64,000 bases of DNA from contig NZ_LT907988.1 in NCBI RefSeq assembly GCF_900089455.2, positions 1,550,001-1,614,000 on the forward strand. The letters run 5' to 3'. The stretch's first letter is position 1; the number at the start of each line of letters is the position of its first letter. Below, piece after piece: positions 44,436 to 56,120 of the stretch. The DNA is from Orrella dioscoreae (lineage in GTDB: Bacteria > Pseudomonadota > Gammaproteobacteria > Burkholderiales > Burkholderiaceae_B). The translations under genes were made by a program, and so were the position numbers. The notes under the pieces were generated by a model. That model made no database searches, had not been told where the DNA came from, and saw only the letters and a list, made by a program, of their open reading frames with translations.

Positions 44436-45302
44436 ATGCGTACCCTGCCTCCCCTCAATGCGCTGCGGGTCTTCGACAGCGCCGCCCGCCATCGGAATTT
44501 CACGCTGGCCGCCCAGGCCCTGGGCGTATCGCACAGTGCGGTCAGCCAGCAGATCCGGCAGCTGGAAACCTGGCTGGGCTGCAAGCTGTTCGAGCGCCAT
44601 GCCGACGGCGTGCGCCTGACCGCGGCGGGGCATGACCTGCAGCGCGCGGCGCAGCCCGCCTTCGATCTGCTGGAGCAGCGTTGCGTCGCGCTGCGGGGCC
44701 GCGGGCAGTCCGCCGAGCTGGTCGTGGGGGCGCCGGCCAGCCTGCTGTCCAACTGGCTCATTCCGCGTCTGGAGCATTTCGAGCGCGCGCATCCCGAGTG
44801 CCGCGTCAGGCTGCAAACGGCGACGGACCTGTCGCACCTGGAGCGGGGCAATGTGGACGCCCTGATCCTCGCGCAGGCAGGCCGTTCCGACGGGCTCGTG
44901 GTGACGCCGCTGTTTCCCGAGACGATCGGGCCAGTGTGCACGCCCGCTGTCGCGCAGCGGATTCTGGCGCCTGCCGACGTGCTGCGCGAGCCGCTGCTGC
45001 ACACGAGTTCCCGCCCCTCGGCCTGGGAGGAATGGGCAGGGGCTTGCGGCGTGGCGCTGGGCGGGGCCGGGACGCCGCGTATCTTCGATCAGCTGGGCCA
45101 CATGCTGGAAGCCGCCGCGGCGGGCCTGGGGATCGGCGTGGCGCCCGAGATGCTGGCGCAGGCGGACCTGCGTAGCGGACGCCTGGTCGCGCCCTTGGGG
45201 TTCGCGGCCAGGGTCGGCACGTTCAGCCTGTATGCGCGGCCCGATGCGGGCAGGCCCGTGGCGCGCCTGCGGGCATGGTTGCAAGCCGAGGCCACGCAGT
45301 AA
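44436..45302 (+). CDS. trpI: LysR-type regulator, TrpI/GcvA-like
   Basis: A 288-residue LysR protein whose N terminus, LPPLNALRVFDSAARHRNFT, and helix-turn-helix HSAVSQQIRQLETWLG match the TrpI/GcvA/AmpR branch. In pseudomonads TrpI is divergent from trpBA and activates it with indole-3-glycerol phosphate as ligand; the same arrangement here supports that role. The effector domain begins near residue 90 (ELVVGAPASLLSNWLIP). The name rests on context plus branch; GcvA-like function cannot be excluded from sequence alone. Confidence 0.8.
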   Translation: MRTLPPLNALRVFDSAARHRNFTLAAQALGVSHSAVSQQIRQLETWLGCKLFERHADGVRLTAAGHDLQRAAQPAFDLLEQRCVALRGRGQSAELVVGAPASLLSNWLIPRLEHFERAHPECRVRLQTATDLSHLERGNVDALILAQAGRSDGLVVTPLFPETIGPVCTPAVAQRILAPADVLREPLLHTSSRPSAWEEWAGACGVALGGAGTPRIFDQLGHMLEAAAAGLGIGVAPEMLAQADLRSGRLVAPLGFAARVGTFSLYARPDAGRPVARLRAWLQAEATQ

Positions 45303-45348
45303 CGGCGCATCGAGGGTGGCGCACCGTGCCTGCGCGGGCGCGGCAGCC

Positions 45349-46371
45349 TTACTCGATGCGGATGTTCGCTGCCTTCACCAACGCCGAGAATTTCGCGGTC
45401 TCGTCGCTGATCTGCTTCGTCATTTCCTCGCGCGAATTGCCTACCGGCTGTGCGCCGATCTCGGCCATGGTCTTGCCGAACTCGGGCGACTGGATGACCG
45501 CGACCATTTCCGTGGACAGTTTTGCCAGCACGGGCTCGGGCGTGCCCGCCGGCGCCAGCACGCCGAACCACGTGCCGATGTTGAAGTCCTTCAGGCCGGC
45601 CTCTGCCAGCGTCGGCACGTCGGGCAGGGCGGCCGAGCGTTCGCGGGTGGAGATGGCGAGCGCACGCAGCTTGCCCGTGCGGATGTGCGGCAGCACCGGA
45701 GTGATGGTGTCGAAGGACATCAGGATCTGGCCGCCCAGCAGGTCGGTGGTGAGCGGGCCGCTGCCCTTGTAGGGCACGTGCGTCAGCGCGGCGCCCGTCT
45801 GCGCCTGGAACTCCGTGCCGATCATGTGCTGGGCCGTGCCGTTGCCGTTGGAACCATAGGTGGCGCGCGCCGGCTCGGCCTTCAGCTGCGTGACCAGCTC
45901 CTGCACCGATTTCGCCGGGTTGCGCTCGGCGTTCACGACCAGCACGTTGGGCACCATCGCGATGGTGGTGAGCGGCGCGAAATCCTTCTGGAAATCGTAG
46001 CTCAGCCTGGGATACACGCTGGGCGCGATGGTGTGGTGCACCGCGCCCACCAACAGGGTGTAGCCATCGGGCTTGGCGCGCGCGACGTAATCCGCGCCGA
46101 TGGTGGCGCCGGCGCCGGGCTTGCTTTCCACCACGACGGGCTGGCCCAGCCGCGCAGAAAGCTTTTCGCCCAGGGCGCGGGCCAGCACGTCGGTGGTGCC
46201 GCCGGGCGGGAAGGGCACGACCAGGCTGATCGGCCGGGCGGGCCAGTCCTGGGCGGCGGCGGGGCTGGCGGCCAGGCCGACAAGCACGCCGGCACCGAGC
46301 AGCAGGGCTGCGGCAGGCGTGGCCAGGCGGGGCAATGACAGCCGGGGCAAGGATTGCGCGTGAGTCTTCAT
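45349..46371 (-). CDS. Bug/TctC-type tripartite tricarboxylate receptor
   Basis: Periplasmic solute-binding protein of the Bug family, greatly expanded in Bordetella and relatives. The 340-residue product has a signal peptide (core ALLLGAGVLVGLAA, cleavage near AAAQ) and then DWPARPISLVVPFPPGGTTD, the family hallmark, with the VYNKPGAG-like ESKPGAGATIG loop. GAGGAG supports the ATG at 46371. No TctA/TctB membrane genes are nearby. Its neighbour is a malate/tartrate dehydrogenase, suggesting a dicarboxylate or hydroxy-acid ligand. Confidence 0.93.
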   Translation of the reverse strand: MKTHAQSLPRLSLPRLATPAAALLLGAGVLVGLAASPAAAQDWPARPISLVVPFPPGGTTDVLARALGEKLSARLGQPVVVESKPGAGATIGADYVARAKPDGYTLLVGAVHHTIAPSVYPRLSYDFQKDFAPLTTIAMVPNVLVVNAERNPAKSVQELVTQLKAEPARATYGSNGNGTAQHMIGTEFQAQTGAALTHVPYKGSGPLTTDLLGGQILMSFDTITPVLPHIRTGKLRALAISTRERSAALPDVPTLAEAGLKDFNIGTWFGVLAPAGTPEPVLAKLSTEMVAVIQSPEFGKTMAEIGAQPVGNSREEMTKQISDETAKFSALVKAANIRIE

Positions 46372-46484
46372 GTCCTGTCTCCTCGTTTTATCGATCTGCG
46401 TCGTCTTCGTTTTTATGGGCACTGATGACTGGCAAGGTGCAAGTCGGCGGGAGGCCGGCGCGCGGCCGCCTCCCGCGCGCGGGC

Positions 46485-47573
46485 TCAGGCGGCCTTGCGC
46501 GTGGCTGTTTGCGCCAGGTAATCGCAGACGGCCTGCGTGACGGTGGCCGTGCCAGCCTGGCCGCCCAGGTCGCGCGTGTGCAGCGCGGGATTGGCCGTGA
46601 CGTGTTCGATGGCCTGCATCACGCGCGCGGCGGCTTCGTCTTCGCCCAGGTGTTCCAGCAGCATCACCACCGACCAGAAGGTGCCGATGGGATTGGCCAG
46701 GCCTTTGCCCATGATGTCGAAGGCCGAACCGTGGATGGGCTCGAACATCGAGGGATAGCGGCGTTCGGGATCGATGTTGCCGGTGGGCGCGATGCCCAGG
46801 CTGCCGGCCAGCGCGGCGGCCAGGTCGCTCAGGATGTCGGCGTGCAGGTTGGTGGCCACGATGGTGTCCAGCGTCGCGGGGCGATTGACCATGCGCGCGG
46901 TGGCGGCATCCACCAGCTCCTTGTCCCAGCGCACGTCGGGGAACTCGCGCGCCACCTCGGCGGCGATCTCGTCCCACATGACCATGGCGTGGCGTTGCGC
47001 GTTGCTCTTGGTGATGACGGTCAATTGCTTGCGCGGACGGGAAGCCGCCAGGCGGAAGGCATGGCGCAGGATGCGCTCGACGCCGGCGCGCGTCATGATG
47101 GACACGTCGGTGGCGGTCTCGATCGGATGGCCCTGGTGCACGCGGCCGCCCACGCCGGAATACTCGCCTTCGGAGTTCTCGCGCACGATCACCCAGTCCA
47201 GGTCCTTCGGGCCGCAGCGCTTGAGCGGCGCATCGATGCCGGGCAGCACGCGGGTCGGACGCACGTTGGCATACTGGTCCAGGCCCTGGCAGATCTTCAG
47301 GCGCAGGCCCCACAGCGTGATGTGGTCGGGAATGTCGGGGTCGCCGGCCGAGCCGAACAGGATCGCGTCCTTGTCCAGCAAGGCGTCCAGGCCGTCGGCC
47401 GGCATCATGACGCCGTGGGCGCGGTAATAGTCGCCGCCCCAGTCGAAGTTCTCGAAGTCGAAACGGAAGCGGTCGCTGGTGGCGGCCAGCTGTTCCAGCA
47501 CTTGCTGGCCGGCGGGAATCACTTCCTTGCCGATGCCGTCACCGGGAATGGTGGCGATGGCGTAGGTCTTCAT
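46485..47573 (-). CDS. Tartrate/D-malate dehydrogenase family protein
   Basis: NAD-dependent beta-decarboxylating dehydrogenase (TtuC/DmlA branch of the isocitrate/isopropylmalate family). The 362-residue product has IPGDGIGKEV near the N terminus, the substrate motif VRENSEGEYSGVGG, KSNAQRHAMVMWDE, and IAPTGNIDPERRYPSMFEPI. The YSGVGGR motif and residues around it fit tartrate or D-malate rather than isocitrate. ATG at 47573 follows GAGGAG. It is divergent from a LysR gene and upstream of the Bug protein gene, so a hydroxy-acid uptake and oxidation unit is likely. Confidence 0.88.
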   Translation of the reverse strand: MKTYAIATIPGDGIGKEVIPAGQQVLEQLAATSDRFRFDFENFDWGGDYYRAHGVMMPADGLDALLDKDAILFGSAGDPDIPDHITLWGLRLKICQGLDQYANVRPTRVLPGIDAPLKRCGPKDLDWVIVRENSEGEYSGVGGRVHQGHPIETATDVSIMTRAGVERILRHAFRLAASRPRKQLTVITKSNAQRHAMVMWDEIAAEVAREFPDVRWDKELVDAATARMVNRPATLDTIVATNLHADILSDLAAALAGSLGIAPTGNIDPERRYPSMFEPIHGSAFDIMGKGLANPIGTFWSVVMLLEHLGEDEAAARVMQAIEHVTANPALHTRDLGGQAGTATVTQAVCDYLAQTATRKAA

Positions 47574-47663
47574 GCGGGGCTCCTCGATAAGCTGAATGCG
47601 TGTGCGATCCACCGGGGCACTATAGGAAGCGGCGGGCCGCCGCGCGTCCCGCTATAGTGAAAG

Positions 47664-47688
47664 CATTGTTTACCTGTGTTTAACAATG
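47664..47688. promoter_or_regulatory. LysR-type operator overlapping the regulator's start codon
   Basis: CATTGTT (47664-47670), eleven bases, AACAATG (47682-47688): a perfect inverted repeat that contains the LysR signature T-N11-A. The last ATG of the repeat is itself the first possible start codon of the LysR gene. It is 90 bases before the dehydrogenase start on the other strand. Confidence 0.65.
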
Positions 47689-48612
47689 GGACATCACATG
47701 GCCAATGCGATACAGCCGGCGGACCTGGGGTTCTTCTCGGTGCTGGCAGGCGCCGGCAGCCTGAGCGCGGCCGCGCGCGAACTGGGCATCACGACGCCGG
47801 CGGTCAGCCGCCACCTGGCGCAGATGGAGGCGCGCGCGGGCGTGCCGCTGGTCAATCGCAGCACGCGCCGCATGAGCCTGACGCCCGACGGCGAGGTCTA
47901 TCTGGAACATGCGCGCCGCATCCTGGATGCCTTGCGTGAAATGGAAGAGTCGCTGGGCGTTTCGCGCGCGGTGCCCAAGGGGCTGCTGCGCGTGAATGCC
48001 ACCCTGGGCTTTGGCCGCAGCCATGTGGGGCCGCTGATCTCGCGCTTCGTGCAGAAGCATCCCGAGGTCGACGTGCAGTTGCAGCTCTCGGTGAACCCGC
48101 CGCCGCTGTCGGAGGACGCCTTCGACGTCTGCGTGCGCTTCGGCGCGCCGCGCGAGGCGCGTGTGGTGGCGCGCCGCATCGCGCCCAACCGCCGCCTGCT
48201 GTGCGCGGCGCCCGGCTATCTTGCGCGCCGCGGCACGCCGCGCACGCCGGCCGACCTGGCCCACCACAACTGCATCGGCATCCGCCAGGGCGAAGAGGCC
48301 TATGGCTTGTGGCGGCTCACGCATGGACGCGGGAAACAGGCGCGCACCGACGCGGTGAAGACCTTCGGCAACCTGGCCACCAATGATGGCGAGATCGCCG
48401 TGAACTGGGCGCTGGCCGGCCACGGCATCCTGATGCGCGCGGAATGGGACATCGCGCGTTATCTCGCGTCGGGCGAACTGGTGCAGGTGCTGCCGAGCTA
48501 CGCCACGCCGGACGCCGACGTCTATGTCGTGTACGCGCCGCGCCACCGGTCGGCGGCGCGCGTGCGGGCATTCGTGGATTTCGCGGCCAGCGCATTATCA
48601 TGCTCGCCATGA
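47686..48612 (+). CDS. LysR-type regulator of the tartrate/malate dehydrogenase genes
   Basis: A 308-residue LysR protein. The helix-turn-helix lies at about residues 20-60 (SLSAAARELGITTPAVSRHL), followed by the LVNRSTRRMSLTPDGE wing and the usual effector domain. The branch (RSTRR.SLT..G..YLE) is the DmlR/TtuA-like group that often controls neighbouring dicarboxylate genes. Two ATGs are possible, 47686 and 47698; because the operator-like repeat ends at 47688, the second may be the true start. The stop codon overlaps the aminopeptidase start (ATGA). Confidence 0.87.
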   Translation: MGHHMANAIQPADLGFFSVLAGAGSLSAAARELGITTPAVSRHLAQMEARAGVPLVNRSTRRMSLTPDGEVYLEHARRILDALREMEESLGVSRAVPKGLLRVNATLGFGRSHVGPLISRFVQKHPEVDVQLQLSVNPPPLSEDAFDVCVRFGAPREARVVARRIAPNRRLLCAAPGYLARRGTPRTPADLAHHNCIGIRQGEEAYGLWRLTHGRGKQARTDAVKTFGNLATNDGEIAVNWALAGHGILMRAEWDIARYLASGELVQVLPSYATPDADVYVVYAPRHRSAARVRAFVDFAASALSCSP

Positions 48613-50432
48613 CTTCCGCGACGATTCCTCCCGTGACCGAACGCCTCGCCCGGCTGCGCGCCGCCCTCAAGGATGCCGGCCTTCACGCCTGCATCGTGCC
48701 CTCGTCCGATCCACACCTGTCGGAATACCTGCCGGAATATTGGCAGGGCAGGGAGTGGTTCTCCGGCTTCACCGGCTCGGCCGGCACGCTGGTGGTCACC
48801 CCGGATGCCGCGGGCGTCTGGACCGACAGCCGCTATTGGGAGCAGGCCGAGCGCCAGCTTGCCGGCACGGGCGTGGACCTGTTCCGCCAGCCCGGCGAGC
48901 ATGGCGATCCGCTGGCCTGGCTGGCCGGGCATGCGCCGGCGGGCGCCCGCGTCGGCGTGGATGCCCAGGTGCTGTCGCTGTCGGCCGCGCGCCGCCTGCG
49001 CGACACGCTGGAAGACGCAGGCCTGGTGGTGGTGGACGACGCCGATCCGCTGGCGCGCGCCTGGCCCGAGCGGCCGGGCCTGCCCGCCGCGCCGGTGTAT
49101 GAACATGACGCGGCCTATGCCTGCCAGCCGCGTTCGGAAAAACTGGCTGCCGTGCGCGAGGCCATGCGGAAGGCCGGCGCCGGCTGGCACCTGGTCTCCT
49201 CGCTCGACGACATCGCCTGGCTGTTCAATCTGCGCGGCGCCGACGTCGACTACAACCCGGTCTTCCTGGCGCATGCCTTGCTGGGCCAGGATGCCGCGCG
49301 TCTTTACGTGGCGCCGGGCAAGGTGCCGCCCGCGCTGGCGGCCGCGCTGGCCCAGGACGGCGTGACGCTGGAACCGTACGAGGCCATCGTCGACGCGCTG
49401 GCCAGCCTGCCCGGCGACGACACGCTGCTGGTCGATCCGGCCCGCGTGACGGCGGGACTGCTGGCGGCGGCGGGCGCCGCCATCGTCGAGCAGCTCAATC
49501 CCTCGCAGTTGCTGAAATCCGTGAAGTCCGAGGCCCAGGCCGCCCACGTGCGCCGCGCCATGGAGGAAGACGGCGCGGCGCTGTGCGAATTCTTCTCGTG
49601 GTTCGAGGCGGCGCAGCGCGCGGGCCTGCCGGTCACCGAAATCACCATCGACGAGCAGTTGATCGTGGCGCGTGCCCGCCGCCCGGCCTATGTCTGCCCC
49701 AGCTTCCCCACCATCGCGGCCTACAACGCCAACGGCGCCATGCCGCATTACCGGGCCGAGCCCGCGCACCATGCGGCCGTCGAGGGGAACGGGCTGTTGC
49801 TGATCGATTCGGGCGGGCAATACCTGAACGGCACCACCGACATCACCCGCGTGGTGCCGGTGGGCACGGTCTCGGCCGAGCAGAAGCGTGACTACACCCG
49901 CGTGCTGAAGGGCATGATCGCGCTGTCGCGCGCGCGTTTCCCGCGCGGCCTGCCGGCGTCGGCGCTGGATGCGCTGGCCCGCGCGCCCATCTGGGAGGGC
50001 GGGGCGGAGTATGGGCACGGCACCGGCCACGGCGTGGGCTATTTCCTGAACGTGCACGAAGGCCCGCAGGGCATTTCCTTCCGGGCCCAGCCCGGGCCGC
50101 ACACCGGCATGCAGCCGGGCATGATCACGTCCAACGAGCCGGGGCTGTACCGCCCGGGCCGGTGGGGGATCCGGATCGAGAACCTGGTGCTGGCCGTGCC
50201 GGCGGAAACGACCGAGTTCGGCGAGTTCCTGCGCTTCGAGACGCTGACCCTGTGCCCCATCGACACCCGCTGCATCGCCGCCGGCCTGCTGCGGCCGGAC
50301 GAGATCGCATGGCTGGATGCCTATCACGCCGAGGTGCGCGACCGTCTGTCCCCTTATTTGTCGGGCGAGGCGCTGGCCTGGTTGCGCGAGCGCACCCTGC
50401 CGCTGGACGACGCCCCGGTGGGCGAGGCCTGA
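48609..50432 (+). CDS. Xaa-Pro aminopeptidase, M24B family
   Basis: Dimetal aminopeptidase that removes residues before proline. The 607-residue, three-domain product is of the long aminopeptidase P1 type: two creatinase-like N-terminal domains and a C-terminal pita-bread domain with metal ligands in LLIDSGGQYLNGTTDITR (two Asp), GHGTGHGVG (His), TSNEPGLY (Glu) and IRIENL (Glu). The second histidine region NANGAMPHY is also conserved. ATG at 48609 overlaps the preceding LysR stop; an ATG at 48600 in the same frame is an alternative. Confidence 0.93.
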   Translation: MTSATIPPVTERLARLRAALKDAGLHACIVPSSDPHLSEYLPEYWQGREWFSGFTGSAGTLVVTPDAAGVWTDSRYWEQAERQLAGTGVDLFRQPGEHGDPLAWLAGHAPAGARVGVDAQVLSLSAARRLRDTLEDAGLVVVDDADPLARAWPERPGLPAAPVYEHDAAYACQPRSEKLAAVREAMRKAGAGWHLVSSLDDIAWLFNLRGADVDYNPVFLAHALLGQDAARLYVAPGKVPPALAAALAQDGVTLEPYEAIVDALASLPGDDTLLVDPARVTAGLLAAAGAAIVEQLNPSQLLKSVKSEAQAAHVRRAMEEDGAALCEFFSWFEAAQRAGLPVTEITIDEQLIVARARRPAYVCPSFPTIAAYNANGAMPHYRAEPAHHAAVEGNGLLLIDSGGQYLNGTTDITRVVPVGTVSAEQKRDYTRVLKGMIALSRARFPRGLPASALDALARAPIWEGGAEYGHGTGHGVGYFLNVHEGPQGISFRAQPGPHTGMQPGMITSNEPGLYRPGRWGIRIENLVLAVPAETTEFGEFLRFETLTLCPIDTRCIAAGLLRPDEIAWLDAYHAEVRDRLSPYLSGEALAWLRERTLPLDDAPVGEA

Positions 50433-50510
50433 GGCTTGCCGCCCCGTTTTCCGTAGGGAAACGTAAAAGTCGGCCCGGGCCTCGAAGCCGGTCCGCGCGG
50501 CCAGCTATAA

Positions 50511-52214
<1,704 letters not shown>

Positions 52215-52240
52215 GCCCCGCCCAAGGACCCCGACCGCCC

Positions 52241-53146
52241 ATGACCGATCGCGCAGCCACTCCCGCCCCGCAGGCCTCCGGCCAGGACACCATCCGCCTG
52301 TGCGGCTTCGAGGCGGGGCTGGCGCACCGCTATTTCCTGATCGCGGGTCCCTGCGTGATCGAGTCGCGCGAGATGGCATTCGAGACGGCGGGCAAGCTGA
52401 AGGAAATCACGTCGCGCCTGGGCATTCCCTTCATCTACAAAAGCTCCTTCGACAAGGCCAACCGCAGCTCGGGCACGTCCTTCCGCGGCCCCGGCATGGC
52501 CGAGGGCCTGAAGATCCTGGCCGACGTGCGCGATGCGCTGGGCGTGCCGGTGCTGACCGACGTGCACGAGATCGACCAGATCAATGAAGTCGCCGCGGTG
52601 GTGGATGTGCTGCAGACGCCGGCCTTCCTGTGCCGCCAGACCGACTTCATCCGCGCCTGCGCGGCCAGCGGCAAGCCGGTCAACATCAAGAAGGGCCAGT
52701 TCCTGGCGCCGCAAGACATGAAGCAGGTGGCCATCAAGGCGCGCGAGGCCTCGCTGGCCAGCGGCAACGACGGCCGCAACATCATGGTCTGCGAGCGCGG
52801 GGCGTCCTTCGGCTACAACAACCTGGTGTCGGACATGCGGTCGCTCGCCATCATGCGCGACACCGGCTGTCCGGTGGTGTTCGACGCCACCCACTCGGTG
52901 CAGCTGCCGGGCGGGCAGGGCACGTCCTCGGGCGGCCAGCGCGAATTCGTGCCGGTGCTGGCGCGCGCGGCCGTGGCCGTGGGCGTGGCGGGTCTCTTCA
53001 TGGAAACCCACCCGAACCCCCGCGAGGCCATGTCCGACGGCCCGAACGCCGTGCCGCTGGACAAGATCGAAGCCCTGCTGGAGACGCTCGTGGCGCTGGA
53101 TGCGGCGACCAAGCGAGCGGGCTTCATCGAAAACGCTTTCAACTGA
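52241..53146 (+). CDS. kdsA: KDO-8-phosphate synthase
   Basis: Condenses phosphoenolpyruvate and arabinose 5-phosphate to KDO-8-phosphate for lipopolysaccharide core synthesis. The 301-residue product has the phosphoenolpyruvate loop ([11 protein letters not shown]), the [19 protein letters not shown] signature, and [14 protein letters not shown]. The N-terminal 15 residues are a variable extension. The stop lies ten bases before the DUF1330 gene, and enolase, a source of phosphoenolpyruvate, follows. Confidence 0.96.
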   Translation: MTDRAATPAPQASGQDTIRLCGFEAGLAHRYFLIAGPCVIESREMAFETAGKLKEITSRLGIPFIYKSSFDKANRSSGTSFRGPGMAEGLKILADVRDALGVPVLTDVHEIDQINEVAAVVDVLQTPAFLCRQTDFIRACAASGKPVNIKKGQFLAPQDMKQVAIKAREASLASGNDGRNIMVCERGASFGYNNLVSDMRSLAIMRDTGCPVVFDATHSVQLPGGQGTSSGGQREFVPVLARAAVAVGVAGLFMETHPNPREAMSDGPNAVPLDKIEALLETLVALDAATKRAGFIENAFN

Positions 53147-53156
53147 AGGAGCCGCC

Positions 53157-54733
<1,577 letters not shown>

Positions 54734-54757
54734 CCCCTCACGTGATGCTCGCTCCAA

Positions 54758-54840
54758 TCCAGGGCGCAGCGGAGCCGGCTTTGCCGGTCCACCAGCGCCG
54801 CCCCCCTGGGGGGGAGGCGCGCAGCGCCTCGGGGGGGCGC
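54758..54840. repeat. GC-rich intergenic repeat between eno and ftsB
   Basis: Contains CCCCCCTGGGGGGG (54803-54816) with a neighbouring inverted GAGGCGCGCAGCGCCTC (54817-54833) and GCCGGCTTTGCCGG hairpin (54774-54787). The same type of C-run/G-run hairpin is found at 19354-19413. Likely a dispersed repeat that also ends or stabilises the eno transcript. Confidence 0.5.
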
Positions 54841-54846
54841 TAAACC

Positions 54847-55203
54847 ATGCGTTTGCTATTCCTGGTCCTGGCTGCCCTGTTGTGCCTTATCCAGTACCCA
54901 TTGTGGCTGGGCAAGGGCGGCTGGTTCACGGTCTGGGACCTGCAGGGCCAGGTGGCGGCGCAGCGCGAGGTCAATGACGGCTTGCGTACGCGCAATGCGG
55001 CGCTGGACGCCGAAGTGCGCGATCTCAGCGACGGCACCGAAGCCGTCGAGGAGCGCGCACGCGGCGAACTGGGCATGATGCGCGACGGCGAAGCCTTCGT
55101 GCAGATCCTGCCGCCGGGCGTGGCGCCCCCCCAGATCACGGCGCCGCCGCCGCCGAAGAAACCTGGGGCTGCCGCGCCCCCTGCGCGCCAGGCGCCGCGA
55201 TAG
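54847..55203 (+). CDS. ftsB: Cell division protein FtsB
   Basis: Bitopic inner-membrane protein of the FtsQBL divisome complex. The 118-residue product has a single N-terminal membrane segment ([18 protein letters not shown]), a coiled coil ([20 protein letters not shown], then ALDAEVRDL) and the conserved [10 protein letters not shown] helix-end motif. The last 30 residues are rich in proline and alanine, an extension not found in E. coli FtsB (103 residues). The eno-ftsB order is conserved. A strong terminator begins two bases after the stop. Confidence 0.93.
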   Translation: MRLLFLVLAALLCLIQYPLWLGKGGWFTVWDLQGQVAAQREVNDGLRTRNAALDAEVRDLSDGTEAVEERARGELGMMRDGEAFVQILPPGVAPPQITAPPPPKKPGAAAPPARQAPR

Positions 55204-55204
55204 C

Positions 55205-55228
55205 AAACCCGCCTCTGGCGGGTTTTTT
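55205..55228 (+). terminator. Intrinsic terminator of ftsB
   Basis: AACCCGCC (55206-55213) pairs with GGCGGGTT (55217-55224) around a TCT loop, followed by more T up to 55228. Very close to the ftsB stop codon. Confidence 0.9.
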
Positions 55229-55261
55229 GCTGCAGGCCTGTCGTGGGTGTCGTGGCGAGGT

Positions 55262-55996
55262 TCAAGGCGCCATCACGATCTCTCCCTGTGCCTGCGACCA
55301 GTCTGCCGGCCACGTCGACAGGCTCTGCATCGTCAGCTGCAACTCCAGCACGATGGGCAGCAGGCCCGCGCGTGCCATGGCCTGGCCTTCGGCATCCCGC
55401 CGTTCCCTGCCCAAGGCCCGTGCCAGCGCGCCCAGGCCGGGCGTGAGCGGCGCATGCAGGTAACGCAGTCGCAGATGCAGCACCGCGGCGTCGAAGACGG
55501 TGTCGCCCGAGCGGGGCCCCCGGCCGCCGGGCCAGCGTTGCCGATGCGCCGCGTGGCGTTCAGGCAGGTAGTCCGGCGACAGCGCGTCCACCGGGGCGGC
55601 GTGGAAACCGCCGCTGCGATTGCCACCGTTGAAGTCCAGGAAATGCGCGCGGCGCGGCGACAGGATGTCGATGCGCCAGGCCGGCAGGCCAGCGGCCTGC
55701 GCACGCCGGACATGCGCCTGGCGCAGCCGGGCGCGTGCGCCGGTCGGGGAGGCCGTGGCATAGAGCGGCAGCAAGCCGGTCTCGAAGGCATCCGCCATGC
55801 TGCCCGGCGCCAGCCCCGCCGTGCTGCCGGCACGCGCCGCTTCCAGCAGCGCCACGCCCAGCAGTTGCCGCGTCCGGTGCCAATGCGCGGTCTCCAGTGC
55901 GGCCAGGGCAAGCCCGAGCAGCACGGTGGCCGCGACCGTGAACTCGATCATGGCCGCGCCATGCGAGGCAGGAGGAAGGGAGGGGAGCGGGCGCAT
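55262..55996 (-). CDS. TadE-like pilus/secretion minor pseudopilin
   Basis: A 244-residue protein with a TadE-like N terminus: after about 13 residues, GAAMIEFTVAATVLLGLALA gives the invariant glutamate at +5 relative to the GAAM cleavage region and a hydrophobic alpha-helix. In Tad systems such proteins are minor pseudopilins processed by TadV. The remainder is Arg- and Ala-rich and low in recognisable motifs. ATG at 55996 was taken; a TTG further upstream is in frame. No other tad genes are near, so it is an orphan, possibly of a dispersed Flp/Tad system. Convergent with ftsB. Confidence 0.7.
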   Translation of the reverse strand: MRPLPSLPPASHGAAMIEFTVAATVLLGLALAALETAHWHRTRQLLGVALLEAARAGSTAGLAPGSMADAFETGLLPLYATASPTGARARLRQAHVRRAQAAGLPAWRIDILSPRRAHFLDFNGGNRSGGFHAAPVDALSPDYLPERHAAHRQRWPGGRGPRSGDTVFDAAVLHLRLRYLHAPLTPGLGALARALGRERRDAEGQAMARAGLLPIVLELQLTMQSLSTWPADWSQAQGEIVMAP

Positions 55997-56120
55997 GACG
56001 GACAGTCTGCGCAAGGCCTGGTCCCGCGTCGATGCGGGCTTGCCGCGACGGATGTTCGTGCGCGGGCGGCGTCAGGACGAGCTTGCGGCGCCAGGCGCGC
56101 CGCCCGGCGTCATCCGCGCG

